Shown: positions 16,601 through 24,650 of the stretch, piece after piece
How positions within the stretch are numbered: position 1 is the stretch's first letter
How the letters are laid out: the number at the start of each line of letters is the position of its first letter
Origin: an uncultured Oxalobacteraceae bacterium
GTDB taxonomy: Bacteria; Pseudomonadota; Gammaproteobacteria; Burkholderiales; Burkholderiaceae
DNA: 64,000 bases
Direction: 5' to 3'
Assembly: GCA_946480015.1 (NCBI GenBank)
Contig: CAMLIL010000008.1
Span: forward strand, 30,186-94,185
Made by a program: the position numbers and the translations under genes
Notes under the pieces: model-generated
Database searches by the model: none
The model's input: the letters and a program-made list of their open reading frames with translations, nothing else
Told to the model about the DNA's origin: nothing

Positions 16601-19600
16601 CCTTCCGGAGCGGGCGCACCTGGGTGCGGCGCGCCTTCGACGTGGCCAATGAAAACGGCGACCTGACCTTCGCGCTGTACAGCTGCAACCACATGGTCAC
16701 CAACCTGCTGGCCTGCGGCGAGCCGCTGGAAGGGATCGAGCGCGAGGCCGAAGACGGCCTGGAGTTCGCCCGCAAAGCCAGATTCGGCCTGGTCATCGAT
16801 ATCCTGACCGGCCAGCTGCAGCTGATCCGTGCGCTGCGCGGGCTCACCCCGGACTTCACCCGCCTCGACGACGCCGATTTCAGCGAAGCCGGCTTCGAAC
16901 AGCACCTCCAGGCCGACCCGCGCCTGGCCATTGCCGCCTGCTGGTACTGGATCCGCAAACTCCAGGCACGCTACTTTGCCGGCGACTACGCTGGCGCCGC
17001 CGGCGCCGCCGCCAAGGCCGAACAGCTGCTGTGGACCTCCCCATCGCACATCGAAGTGGCCGAGTATCATTTCTATGCGGCACTGGCACGCGCCGCCCAT
17101 TACGACCAGGCCACCCTGGACGAGCGCGCACAGCACCTGAGCGCCCTGGCCGCGCACCGCCGCCAGCTGGAAGAATGGCAGCGCAGCTGTCCCGAAAATT
17201 TCGCCACGCGCGCCGCGCTGGCCGGCGCCGAAATCGCCCGCATCGAGGGGCACGAGCTGGACGCGATGCGCCTCTACGAACAGGCCGTGCGCACCGCCCG
17301 CGATAACGGCCTGATGCACAACAAGGCCCTGGCCTACGAGCGCGCCGCCGGGTTCTACCGCGCGCGCGGCTTCGAGCTGGTGGCCGACACCTATCTGCGC
17401 AAGGCGCACGAGTGCTATACGCACTGGGGCGCGGCCGGCAAGGTGCGGCAGCTGGAAGCCCGGCACTGGCAATTGCAGGCGCGCCCGGAAGCCCCGTCCA
17501 CCGCGCCGCTGGCCCAGCTCGATCTGCTCTCGGTCGCCAAAGCCTCGCAAGCCATTTCCGGACGCATCGTGCTCGACGAACTGGTCGATACCCTGATGCG
17601 CATCGTGCTCGAAAACGCCGGCGCCCAGACCGGTTCCATGCTGCTGGTGCGCGGTACCGAGCTCGAGCTGGTGGCCGACACCCAGGTGGCCCAGCAGGAT
17701 GTGAACGTGCTGCTGCACCGGAGCGGCGAGCGCACCCCGCAGGATTTGCCGGAAACCATGCTCAATTACGTCCGGCGCAGCGGGGAAACCGTCCTGTTGG
17801 CGGACGCGGCGGCAATGCACCCCTACGCCAGCGATCCGTATTTTTTGCGCCACCGGCCCAAGTCGGTGCTGTGCCTGCCGATCATGCGCCAGGGCGCCCT
17901 GATCGGCCTGCTCTACCTGGAAAACAACCTGGTCACGCATGCCTTCACCCCGGCCCGCGTGACCGTGCTGGAACTGCTGGCTTGCCAAGCTGCCATTTCG
18001 CTGGAAAATGCCCTGCTCTATACCGACCTGCGTGAGCGCGAAGCGCGCATCCGCCGCCTGGTCGAGGCCAACATCATCGGCATCTTTTTTTGGGATGTGC
18101 GCGGCGGCATCAACGACGCCAACGATGCCTTTCTCGACATGCTCGGCTACACCCGCGCCGACCTGAGCGCGGGAATGCTGAGCTGGAGCGGCGTCACGCC
18201 CGGCGAATACGGCGAAATCGACCGCCTCAAGGTAACGCAACTGAGCACCATCGGCACCTGCACCCAGTACGAGAAGGAATTCATCCGCAAGGACGGCACC
18301 CGGGTGCCGGTCCTGATCGGCGGCACCATGCTCGAAGGCTCGCTGGAACATGGCCTGGCCTTCGTGCTCGACCTGACCGAACGGCGCCAGGCCGAAGCCG
18401 AACGGGCCGCCCGCAAAAGCGCCGACGCGGCCAATGCGGCCAAGAGCGCGTTCCTGTCCAGCATGAGCCATGAATTGCGCTCCCCCCTGAACACGCTGCT
18501 CGGCTTTGCCCGGCTGATGGAGCGCCAGCCCGCCCTCCCCGACGAGACCCGCGAAGACCTGGCCATCATTCTACGCAGCGGCGAACACCTGCGCGCACTG
18601 ATCAACCAGGTGCTCGACCTGGCCAAGATCGAAGCCGGCCGCGTGGTGCTCAACGTCACCGATTTCGACCTGCATGCCCTGCTGGACGAACTGGAAGACA
18701 TGTTTGCCTTCAAGGCCGAGGCGCGCGATCTGTCCTTGCGCTTCGAGCTCGACAGCGTACCGCAGTTTGTCCGCGGCGATCCGCTCAAACTGCGCCAGGT
18801 GCTGATCAATCTGCTCGACAACGCGCTCAAATTCACCGAACACGGCAAGGTGGCCCTGCAGGTGCGCGCGCTGCCCCGGCACGAGCGGCTGGCGTTCGCG
18901 GTCGTCGATACCGGTGTCGGCATTGCCGCGGCCGAACTGAGCCTGCTGGGCACGGCCTTCGTGCGCGCCGGCGGCGGGCAGCGTGAAGGCACCGGCCTGG
19001 GCCTGGCCATCACCCGCAACTTTGTGCGCCTGATGGGCGGCGAGCTGCAGATCGACAGCCAGCTCGGTCACGGCACCACCACCAGCTTCAGCGCCGAATT
19101 GCCTGCGGTAAGCGCCGAGTCGGCCGCGCTCGCCCCGCTGCCGCGCCGGGTCGTGGCCATGGCCCCCGGCCAGACCCGCTACCGCATCCTGGTGGTCGAC
19201 GACCGCAGGGAAGCGCGCCAGCTGCTGATGCGCCTGCTGACACCGCTCGGCTTTGAGGTGCGCGAAGCGTCCAACGGCCAGGAGGCGGTCGAGCTGTGGC
19301 GCAACTGGCCGGCCCACCTGATCTGGATGGATATGCGCATGCCCATCATGGACGGGCGCGCCGCCACCCGCCGCATCAAGGCCAGCCCCGGCGGCAGCGC
19401 CACGGTGATCATCGCGCTGACCGCCAGCAGTTTCGAGGAAGAACGCGCCGACATCCTGGCCGCCGGCTGCGACGACTTCCTGCGCAAGCCCTTCCACGAA
19501 TCCGATCTGTTCGCGCTCATGCAGAAGCACCTGGGCGTGCACTTCATCTACCAGCAGGATGGCGGCGCCGGCCCGGCGGCGGCGGTGAACTGCGATACCG

Positions 19601-19803
19601 GGGCGCTGCGGGCGCTGCCCGCAAGCCTGCGCAACACACTCGAACAAGCCCTCGTGCAACTCGATACGGCGGCGGTGACTGCCGCCATTGCCGGGATCAG
19701 CGAACCGTCCCTGGCGCACGCGCTGGCCACGCTGGCCAGCGAGTTTCAGTACACCCAGATTTTGCGGCTGCTGCAGGGCGCCAATCAAAAGGAGATGCCG
19801 TGA
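13642..19803 (+). CDS. Giant hybrid signalling protein: Ser/Thr kinase-like, AAA-type ATPase, GAF, PAS, histidine kinase, receiver
   Basis: 2053 residues, a known multidomain family. Residues about 10-275 are a protein-kinase fold. HKDIKPAN is at 127-134, but the metal-binding DFG reads GFG (148-150) and the usual beta-3 lysine segment reads KLARTL, so phosphotransfer by this domain is doubtful. Residues about 300-600 are an ATPase with Walker A GYAGIGKSS (330-338) and a Walker B around LFLDDLQWLD. A long helical repeat region (650-1270) follows, then GAF (about 1325-1460) and PAS (1475-1590). The histidine kinase has SHELRSPLN (His1610), NLLDNALKF, DTGVGIA and GTGLGLA. The receiver's phospho-acceptor is Asp1897. 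It probably integrates a cytoplasmic signal and passes phosphate onward, plausibly to the adjacent REC-GGDEF-EAL protein. Confidence 0.9.
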   Translation: MIAHSISSNWQFETVWRDAEFTLSRVRAPDGTKPKLARTLISDAPGAAGLARLEREYALRDKLDPQWAVCPLALVREDEHPMLLLADPGGEPLDNLLGQAMAPAVFLRIASALAAALAQLHLRGIVHKDIKPANALVDAASGAARWMGFGIATAQPRERQPLARPEDVAGTLAYMAPEQTGRMNRSIDVRSDLYALGVTFYQMLTGELPFTATDPMELFHCHLARQATPPAERLPGLPAALSAIVMKLLAKAAEERYQSAAGLEADLRHCLLQWQAQERIDAFALGAHDASAQLLIPEKLYGRDTQTATLMGAFERVATGGAPELVLVSGYAGIGKSSLVGELHKVLVPRRALFATGKFDQYQRDIPYATLTQAFRALVQQLLGQSEAQVAQWREQLQAALGVNGQLVVRLLPELELLIGPQPPVQELPQQDAHHRFQTVVLRFLSVFAQPHHPLVLFLDDLQWLDTATLELLEQLVTQPQLRYLLLIGAYRDNEVDELHPLMRTLEAMRRARQVPRHDIVLAPLALDDVAQLLADTLHSARRPVQPLAALVHAKTDGNPFFTIQFIAALADEGLLAFDQEGARWRWDIARIQAKGYTDNVVDLMLGKLHRLAGATQAMLTLLACLGSSAATGDLCLLNGSAPETVDADLAEAVRAGFLFRADDTYVFLHDRVREAAYSLIAAGERAVHHLRIGRLLAARTPPQELEQHIFEIANQFNRGAGLIDSREERERLAELNLLAGRRAQDATAYAAALGFLRAGRGLLAPDSWESRYPLTFALGLHLAECEYLTGELAGAEQGLAQLSERAANRADLAAVTCARVNLFTTLDRSDRAVQAGLDYLRRVGVPWTPHPTPDEVQQEFARIWQQVDERAIEDLVDLPPMRNPDEQATIDVLTTILPPSLFTDENLLGMVVGRIANLSLEHGHSDGSCLGYCWLGMFLGPRFGDYQAGYRFGKLGLDLVDQRGLGRFKARVYVHFGNVVTPWTQPFRSGRTWVRRAFDVANENGDLTFALYSCNHMVTNLLACGEPLEGIEREAEDGLEFARKARFGLVIDILTGQLQLIRALRGLTPDFTRLDDADFSEAGFEQHLQADPRLAIAACWYWIRKLQARYFAGDYAGAAGAAAKAEQLLWTSPSHIEVAEYHFYAALARAAHYDQATLDERAQHLSALAAHRRQLEEWQRSCPENFATRAALAGAEIARIEGHELDAMRLYEQAVRTARDNGLMHNKALAYERAAGFYRARGFELVADTYLRKAHECYTHWGAAGKVRQLEARHWQLQARPEAPSTAPLAQLDLLSVAKASQAISGRIVLDELVDTLMRIVLENAGAQTGSMLLVRGTELELVADTQVAQQDVNVLLHRSGERTPQDLPETMLNYVRRSGETVLLADAAAMHPYASDPYFLRHRPKSVLCLPIMRQGALIGLLYLENNLVTHAFTPARVTVLELLACQAAISLENALLYTDLREREARIRRLVEANIIGIFFWDVRGGINDANDAFLDMLGYTRADLSAGMLSWSGVTPGEYGEIDRLKVTQLSTIGTCTQYEKEFIRKDGTRVPVLIGGTMLEGSLEHGLAFVLDLTERRQAEAERAARKSADAANAAKSAFLSSMSHELRSPLNTLLGFARLMERQPALPDETREDLAIILRSGEHLRALINQVLDLAKIEAGRVVLNVTDFDLHALLDELEDMFAFKAEARDLSLRFELDSVPQFVRGDPLKLRQVLINLLDNALKFTEHGKVALQVRALPRHERLAFAVVDTGVGIAAAELSLLGTAFVRAGGGQREGTGLGLAITRNFVRLMGGELQIDSQLGHGTTTSFSAELPAVSAESAALAPLPRRVVAMAPGQTRYRILVVDDRREARQLLMRLLTPLGFEVREASNGQEAVELWRNWPAHLIWMDMRMPIMDGRAATRRIKASPGGSATVIIALTASSFEEERADILAAGCDDFLRKPFHESDLFALMQKHLGVHFIYQQDGGAGPAAAVNCDTGALRALPASLRNTLEQALVQLDTAAVTAAIAGISEPSLAHALATLASEFQYTQILRLLQGANQKEMP

Positions 19804-19882
19804 ATCCGTCTTGCTCCTTGCATGAAAAAGGCAGAACATGGAACATGCGGCGGTGTCTAAGCGTCCACAGGCAGGAGGAAGC

Positions 19883-21781
19883 ATGAATACGGCGATCGCC
19901 AATGTGCAAGAAAATCCAGTCCCCAAAGACCGCATCCTGATCGTCGACGACACGCCCGCCAATTTGCGCCTGCTGATGCACATTCTCGATGCGCATGGCT
20001 TCAGCGTGCATCCCGCCAGCGACGGGGAAACCGCGCTGCGCTTCGTGCAAGCGACCCTGCCCGACCTGATCGTGCTGGACGTGATCATGCCGGCCATGGA
20101 TGGCTACCAGGTGTGCGAGCGCCTCAAGGCCGATGAGCGCACGCGCGACATCCCCATCATTTTCGTCAGTTCCGCCGATCAGGAACTGGACAAGGTGAAG
20201 GCCTTCGCCAGCGGTGGCGTCGACTACATCGTGCGCCCCCTGCAGGCCGAGGAAGTGCTGGCGCGGATCAAGACCCACCTGGCCTTGCGCCACCTGCAAA
20301 AAGGCCTGGAACAGCGGGTCGAGGAGCGCACGGCCGAACTGACCGAACGCACCGCCGAGCTGCTCGAAGCGAACCAAAAGCTGCGCGCGGAAAACCTCGA
20401 ACGCAAACAGGCCGAAGACCGTATCCGCTACATGGCCCATTACGACACCCTGACCGGCCTGCCCAACCGGGTACTGTTCCTGGACCGGGTCACCCAGGCC
20501 ATCGCCCAGGCCCACCGCAACGAATGCCGCCTGGCACTGCTGTTCATCGATCTGGATTATTTTAAGCACATCAACGATTCGCTCGGCCACCAGGTCGGCG
20601 ACCATTTGCTGCAACTGGTCGCCACCTGCCTGCAGCAATGCCTGCGCGAAGGCGACAGCGTGGCCCGCCTGGGCGGCGACGAGTTCGTCGTCAGCCTGAT
20701 CCTGCTCAACGACAGCGGCGACGCCGCCCGGGTCGCACAGAAAATCCTGGCAGCCCTGGATCAATCCTTCGTCGTCGCCAACCACGAACTGCATATCAGC
20801 GGCAGCATCGGCATCGGCCTGTATCCGGACGACGGCCTGGACGCGGATACCTTGATGCGCGCCGCCGATGCCGCCATGTACTTCGCCAAGGAAAACGGGC
20901 GCGGCTGCTATCAGTATTTCACTCCGGCCATCAACAAACGCGCCCGCCAACGCCTGGAAATGGGCACCCGCCTGCGCCGCGCCTTCACGCAGGACGAATT
21001 CGCCCTGCACTTCCAGCCCCAGGTGGACATGGAAAACGGCCATATCTTCTCCGCCGAAGCCCTGCTGCGCTGGCGCCAGCCGGGCAAACAGGTGCCGATC
21101 GCCTGCGGCGCCTTCATCGCCATCGCCGAAGAGACCGGCCTGATCCTGCAGATCGGACAGTGGGTATTGCGCCAGGCCTGCCTGCAGCTCAAGCGCTGGC
21201 ACGATGCCGGCCATGGCGCCATGCGCGTCGCCGTCAACCTGTCGCCGCGACAATTCTATCAACCCAACTTCCTGGCCACCATCAAGGACATCCTGGACGA
21301 AACCGGATTGCCACCCACCGCGCTGGACCTGGAAATCACTGAAAGCCTGCTGTTGCAGCGCAGCGACGACAACATCGCCACCCTCAAGGCACTCGGCAAC
21401 ATGGGCATCCAGCTCTCGGTCGACGATTTCGGCACCGGCTATTCAAGCCTGGCCTATCTGCAGCGCTTTCCGGTGCACGCGCTGAAAATCGACCAATCCT
21501 TCGTGCGCGGCATCGGCTGCAACGCCGGCAACACCGCCCTGGTGACGGCCATCATCGCGATGGCGCAAAGCCTGCACTTGAAAGTGCTGGCCGAAGGCGT
21601 GGAAACGCCGCAACAGATTCAGTTCCTGAAAGCGCACGGCTGTCTTGCCGCGCAAGGCTGGTATTACAGCAAAGCGGTCGCGGCGGAAACCTTGGGTGGA
21701 TTGCTGCATGACCAAAAAGTGTCGCCAACGCATTGCGCCTGGCCGAACAAGATGAGCACGCAGCGCGCCGAGGAAAAATAG
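19883..21781 (+). CDS. REC-GGDEF-EAL cyclic-di-GMP enzyme
   Basis: The ATG at 19883 follows an AGGAGGAA ribosome site and gives 632 residues. A receiver domain (about 15-135) has phospho-acceptor Asp in VLDVIMPAMDG. A coiled coil with repeated RTAEL units (about 150-190) leads to GGDEF (about 200-360), with the active site LGGDEF and an intact RxxD inhibitory site (REGD) five residues before it. The EAL domain (about 375-620) retains EALLRW, NLSPRQF, LEITES, DDFGTGYSSL, KIDQSFV and AEGVET. Both synthesis and breakdown of c-di-GMP look possible, with the receiver deciding. It lies 79 bp after the giant hybrid kinase, an obvious partner. Its stop codon is one base away from the convergent lyase stop. 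Confidence 0.93.
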   Translation: MNTAIANVQENPVPKDRILIVDDTPANLRLLMHILDAHGFSVHPASDGETALRFVQATLPDLIVLDVIMPAMDGYQVCERLKADERTRDIPIIFVSSADQELDKVKAFASGGVDYIVRPLQAEEVLARIKTHLALRHLQKGLEQRVEERTAELTERTAELLEANQKLRAENLERKQAEDRIRYMAHYDTLTGLPNRVLFLDRVTQAIAQAHRNECRLALLFIDLDYFKHINDSLGHQVGDHLLQLVATCLQQCLREGDSVARLGGDEFVVSLILLNDSGDAARVAQKILAALDQSFVVANHELHISGSIGIGLYPDDGLDADTLMRAADAAMYFAKENGRGCYQYFTPAINKRARQRLEMGTRLRRAFTQDEFALHFQPQVDMENGHIFSAEALLRWRQPGKQVPIACGAFIAIAEETGLILQIGQWVLRQACLQLKRWHDAGHGAMRVAVNLSPRQFYQPNFLATIKDILDETGLPPTALDLEITESLLLQRSDDNIATLKALGNMGIQLSVDDFGTGYSSLAYLQRFPVHALKIDQSFVRGIGCNAGNTALVTAIIAMAQSLHLKVLAEGVETPQQIQFLKAHGCLAAQGWYYSKAVAAETLGGLLHDQKVSPTHCAWPNKMSTQRAEEK

Positions 21782-21782
21782 C

Positions 21783-24554
21783 CTATTGCGCTGTGAAGTT
21801 CAGCGGCTTTGCCTGCATCGCCGGCAGGTCGAACACGCGCACGCCGCGGCCGGCCATGCGGCCCTGGACGCGCACGCCGCCCAGATCGAGCGTGCCCGGC
21901 CAGCCCGCCGCCGGTACGCTCAGCCGCACCGGCTCGCTGGCGGTATAGAACCACTGGCCGCGCTCGCGCCACAATGCCGCCGAGGCGCCGTACCGGCGTG
22001 CCGCCAGCGCATAGCCCTGCGCCGCCAGCTGCTTGCCGTGGCCCAGGAACAGATAATCGAGCCCGGCGCCGCGCAGGGCCACGATGCCGTAGCGGCCCAG
22101 CAGGCGCTGGCCCTGGTGCGCGAACACCCCGCGCTCGGCGTCGTTCGAGATGATGGTCTGCTGGCGCCCGCCGGCCGTGCTGACCCGCAAAGCCAAGGCG
22201 CCCTCGCCCGCATTGATCTCCTCCACGCCGCGCACCTGGCCGCCCGCGTCCATGATGGCCGTGAACGGATGGGACCACGCCTGGCCCTGCTGGCGCACCA
22301 CCAGCGTCGGCAGCGGCAGGCGGTCGATGCCGTCCGGGAGCACGCCGGGCACCCACGCGGTCGACGGCGGCGCCTGCACCGAGAAGAACTCGCGCCGGGT
22401 ATCGCCCTGCAGCCAGACCTGCATGTCCACCGCGCGCTCGGGCAGCTCGAGCGCAAAATGCGCCTTGAGCGGCTGCCTGGATGTGAGCGACTTGCGCTCG
22501 CTCCAGAAGTCGTAGCCGAACAGGTCGCCGTCGGCGAATGCCAGCCGCTGCGACGGGGCGGTCGCAAGCGGCTCGCCGGCGGCGCTCTCGAAGGCCATCG
22601 ACTGGCCCAGATTGTGATAGATGTAATCGTGGTACTTGTCCTTGCCGTTGCGGCGGCGCGAACGGAAGATGTCGACGAAGTAGCCGTTGTGCTCGTCCAG
22701 CCGCACCGTGCCCAGCACGCGCCGCTGCTGGGCATCGGTGGCCGGCTCCACAAAGCCCACATCCGAAAACGTCGCCCACGGAAAGGCCGGCGCCGCGCTG
22801 CCGGGCTGCGGGTACACCGCGTCGACCGACAGCGGATGGTCGGTTTTCATGGACGGATAGGTGGATGCCCCGTCCACCACCACCGTGTTATGCGCCGGGA
22901 ACTGGGCATAGTACTGAAGATGGTCGTTCTGCAGATAACCCGAACCGCGCCCGCTCTCCGGCGCCACGCTCAGGCCCTGCGCGAACAGCTCCATGGCGAT
23001 GCCGTTGGCGTGCGCGTGATTGCCCGCCGACCCGGCCTGCGAAATAACCAGATCGTCGTTGCGCTGGATAAGCCAGCTGGCATTGGGCGCGTAAAACGTC
23101 GGCGTCTGATAAGCGCTCACGCTGGCCTGGGGCGCGTCGCCGGCCGGCGCCGCGTGGGCGAGCAGCGCATGCACGCCCGCCCCCGCAGCCGGCCTGGACG
23201 ACTGCGCCCCGCTGGCGGCGCGCACTGCCGCGCGCAGGCTGGCGAAGTGGCGCGCCTCCCCCGTCCTTCCGTGCCGTTCGGCGTGGGCCTGCAACTGTTC
23301 GATCGGGCCGGTGCGCAGGTAGTCGTAGCGGGTGTCGCCGAAGCCGGCCATGCGGCCGTTCGGCAGCAGATACTGCGGCAGCGCCGACGCCGCGCGCGCC
23401 AGCACCGGCATCTGCGGCAGCAGGTCGATGCCGAACAGGCGCTCCAGCAGGTCGAGGCATTCCAGATAGTCGCTGAGCACATTGAGCGAATAGGCCGGCG
23501 ACTCGTTCCAGATGCCGGTCTTGTCGTCGTAGCCGTAATCGAGCAGGCGCTGGAGCGACCACTGGCGCATGCCGCTGCCATCGGTCACCGCGCGCACATA
23601 ATGGGCGGCGCCGCGGCCATCGGCGTACTGCGCGTCCGGCGCCAGCACGGCGGCGATCTGCAGCACGAAGCGCGCCTTGATCAGGTTCCAGTTATTCCAC
23701 GGCACGCCGTTGGCCAGAATCACGTCCGCCCATTTCTTGAAGGCGGCGTCGTACATGGCCGCCTTCGCGCCGGCGTGGGCGCGCAGGTAGCCGTGCATGA
23801 AGTCGAAGGTCTCGGTCAGCGGACCGACGATGTCTTCGTGGATCACTTCGAACGACTGCAGGCCGACGATGGTCTGGTCATGCGCCCGATTAAGATCGAC
23901 CGGCAGCTCGCGGTAGTAAATTCCCGTCATGTAGGTGTCGAAGATCGCGCCGGCGAAGGCCGCGTATTCCTCCTCGCCGGTGTACCAGTACAGGAAGGCG
24001 GCATCGCGCGCCAGTTCGGCGATGCGCATATTGATCGCTTCGATGATCCTGCCGGTCTTTTGCTGGGGCACCCATTCCCACGGCTTGCCGGGCGCATCCC
24101 GGTTCTGCAGGTACAGCAGATCGTTCTCACCCATGTAGGGCTTGATGTCTTCCAGCTTCGGGGTCATGTAGGCGGTGCTGGTATCGCGTCCGCCGGTAAA
24201 GCGCACCGTCGGCGCCGGTGCCTGGCCGCCGGCGCGCGCATACAGCCCGTCCTTCACATACACCTGCGTATGCCGGCCCTGCCAATACATCTGCAGGCGC
24301 GACACGATCCAGGCCGGATCGCTGCGGTGCCGCTCGACATACGGCCGCACCCTCGCCTTGATCGCCGCCAGGCTGCGGGCCGCCGTGTCGTCGCGGGCGA
24401 TGCGCTCGCGCAGCGCCTGCGTTCCGGCCTCGGCACCGGCGACCAGGCGCGGGTGCAGGCCCGCCGGCTCCATGGACGCAGCCGCCGCGAATGCACTGGC
24501 CGCGAAAGCGAATATGGCGATGGCCAAGGCGGCCCGCCGGCTGAAGCATTGCAT
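21783..24554 (-). CDS. Secreted heparinase II/III-family polysaccharide lyase
   Basis: This 923-residue protein starts at ATG 24554 after a GGAGAC ribosome site, with a signal peptide ending near residue 25. An N-terminal alpha-toroid (about 40-430) contains VPWNNWNLIKARF and IWNESPAYSLNVL. A beta-sandwich heparinase II/III-like region (about 480-920) contains GNHAHANGIAMELFAQG, with the active-site-type histidines, and FPAHNTVVVDG. Such enzymes cleave uronic-acid-containing polysaccharides by beta-elimination. The substrate (alginate, ulvan, glycosaminoglycan-like or other) cannot be fixed from sequence. It is divergent from the gene at 24651, and the 96-bp gap carries a perfect palindrome, so the two are probably co-regulated and act on the same polymer. 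Confidence 0.8.
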   Translation of the reverse strand: MQCFSRRAALAIAIFAFAASAFAAAASMEPAGLHPRLVAGAEAGTQALRERIARDDTAARSLAAIKARVRPYVERHRSDPAWIVSRLQMYWQGRHTQVYVKDGLYARAGGQAPAPTVRFTGGRDTSTAYMTPKLEDIKPYMGENDLLYLQNRDAPGKPWEWVPQQKTGRIIEAINMRIAELARDAAFLYWYTGEEEYAAFAGAIFDTYMTGIYYRELPVDLNRAHDQTIVGLQSFEVIHEDIVGPLTETFDFMHGYLRAHAGAKAAMYDAAFKKWADVILANGVPWNNWNLIKARFVLQIAAVLAPDAQYADGRGAAHYVRAVTDGSGMRQWSLQRLLDYGYDDKTGIWNESPAYSLNVLSDYLECLDLLERLFGIDLLPQMPVLARAASALPQYLLPNGRMAGFGDTRYDYLRTGPIEQLQAHAERHGRTGEARHFASLRAAVRAASGAQSSRPAAGAGVHALLAHAAPAGDAPQASVSAYQTPTFYAPNASWLIQRNDDLVISQAGSAGNHAHANGIAMELFAQGLSVAPESGRGSGYLQNDHLQYYAQFPAHNTVVVDGASTYPSMKTDHPLSVDAVYPQPGSAAPAFPWATFSDVGFVEPATDAQQRRVLGTVRLDEHNGYFVDIFRSRRRNGKDKYHDYIYHNLGQSMAFESAAGEPLATAPSQRLAFADGDLFGYDFWSERKSLTSRQPLKAHFALELPERAVDMQVWLQGDTRREFFSVQAPPSTAWVPGVLPDGIDRLPLPTLVVRQQGQAWSHPFTAIMDAGGQVRGVEEINAGEGALALRVSTAGGRQQTIISNDAERGVFAHQGQRLLGRYGIVALRGAGLDYLFLGHGKQLAAQGYALAARRYGASAALWRERGQWFYTASEPVRLSVPAAGWPGTLDLGGVRVQGRMAGRGVRVFDLPAMQAKPLNFTAQ

Positions 24555-24582
24555 GATCTTTGTCTCCGAAAAGGCCGAATTT

Positions 24583-24594
24583 GTTATCGATAAC
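24583..24594. promoter_or_regulatory. Perfect 12-bp palindrome, probable operator of the lyase/hydrolase pair
   Basis: GTTATCGATAAC lies between the divergent starts at 24554 and 24651. Its length and central CG match operators of LacI-family regulators. The surrounding DNA is AT-rich, as expected for back-to-back promoters. The regulator is not adjacent; the LacI protein at 3073 is a remote candidate. Confidence 0.55.
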
Positions 24595-24650
24595 TTTTCC
24601 GTTATTATTGCATTGAATCCTCGCGCTTGACACTATTTTCTAAGCAAACC

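Noticed and set aside
14524..18471. Open frame of 1315 residues on the minus strand
   Set aside because: It mirrors the giant hybrid kinase gene on the plus strand. Its composition is that of a GC-rich antisense shadow, with no domain motif and no ribosome site.
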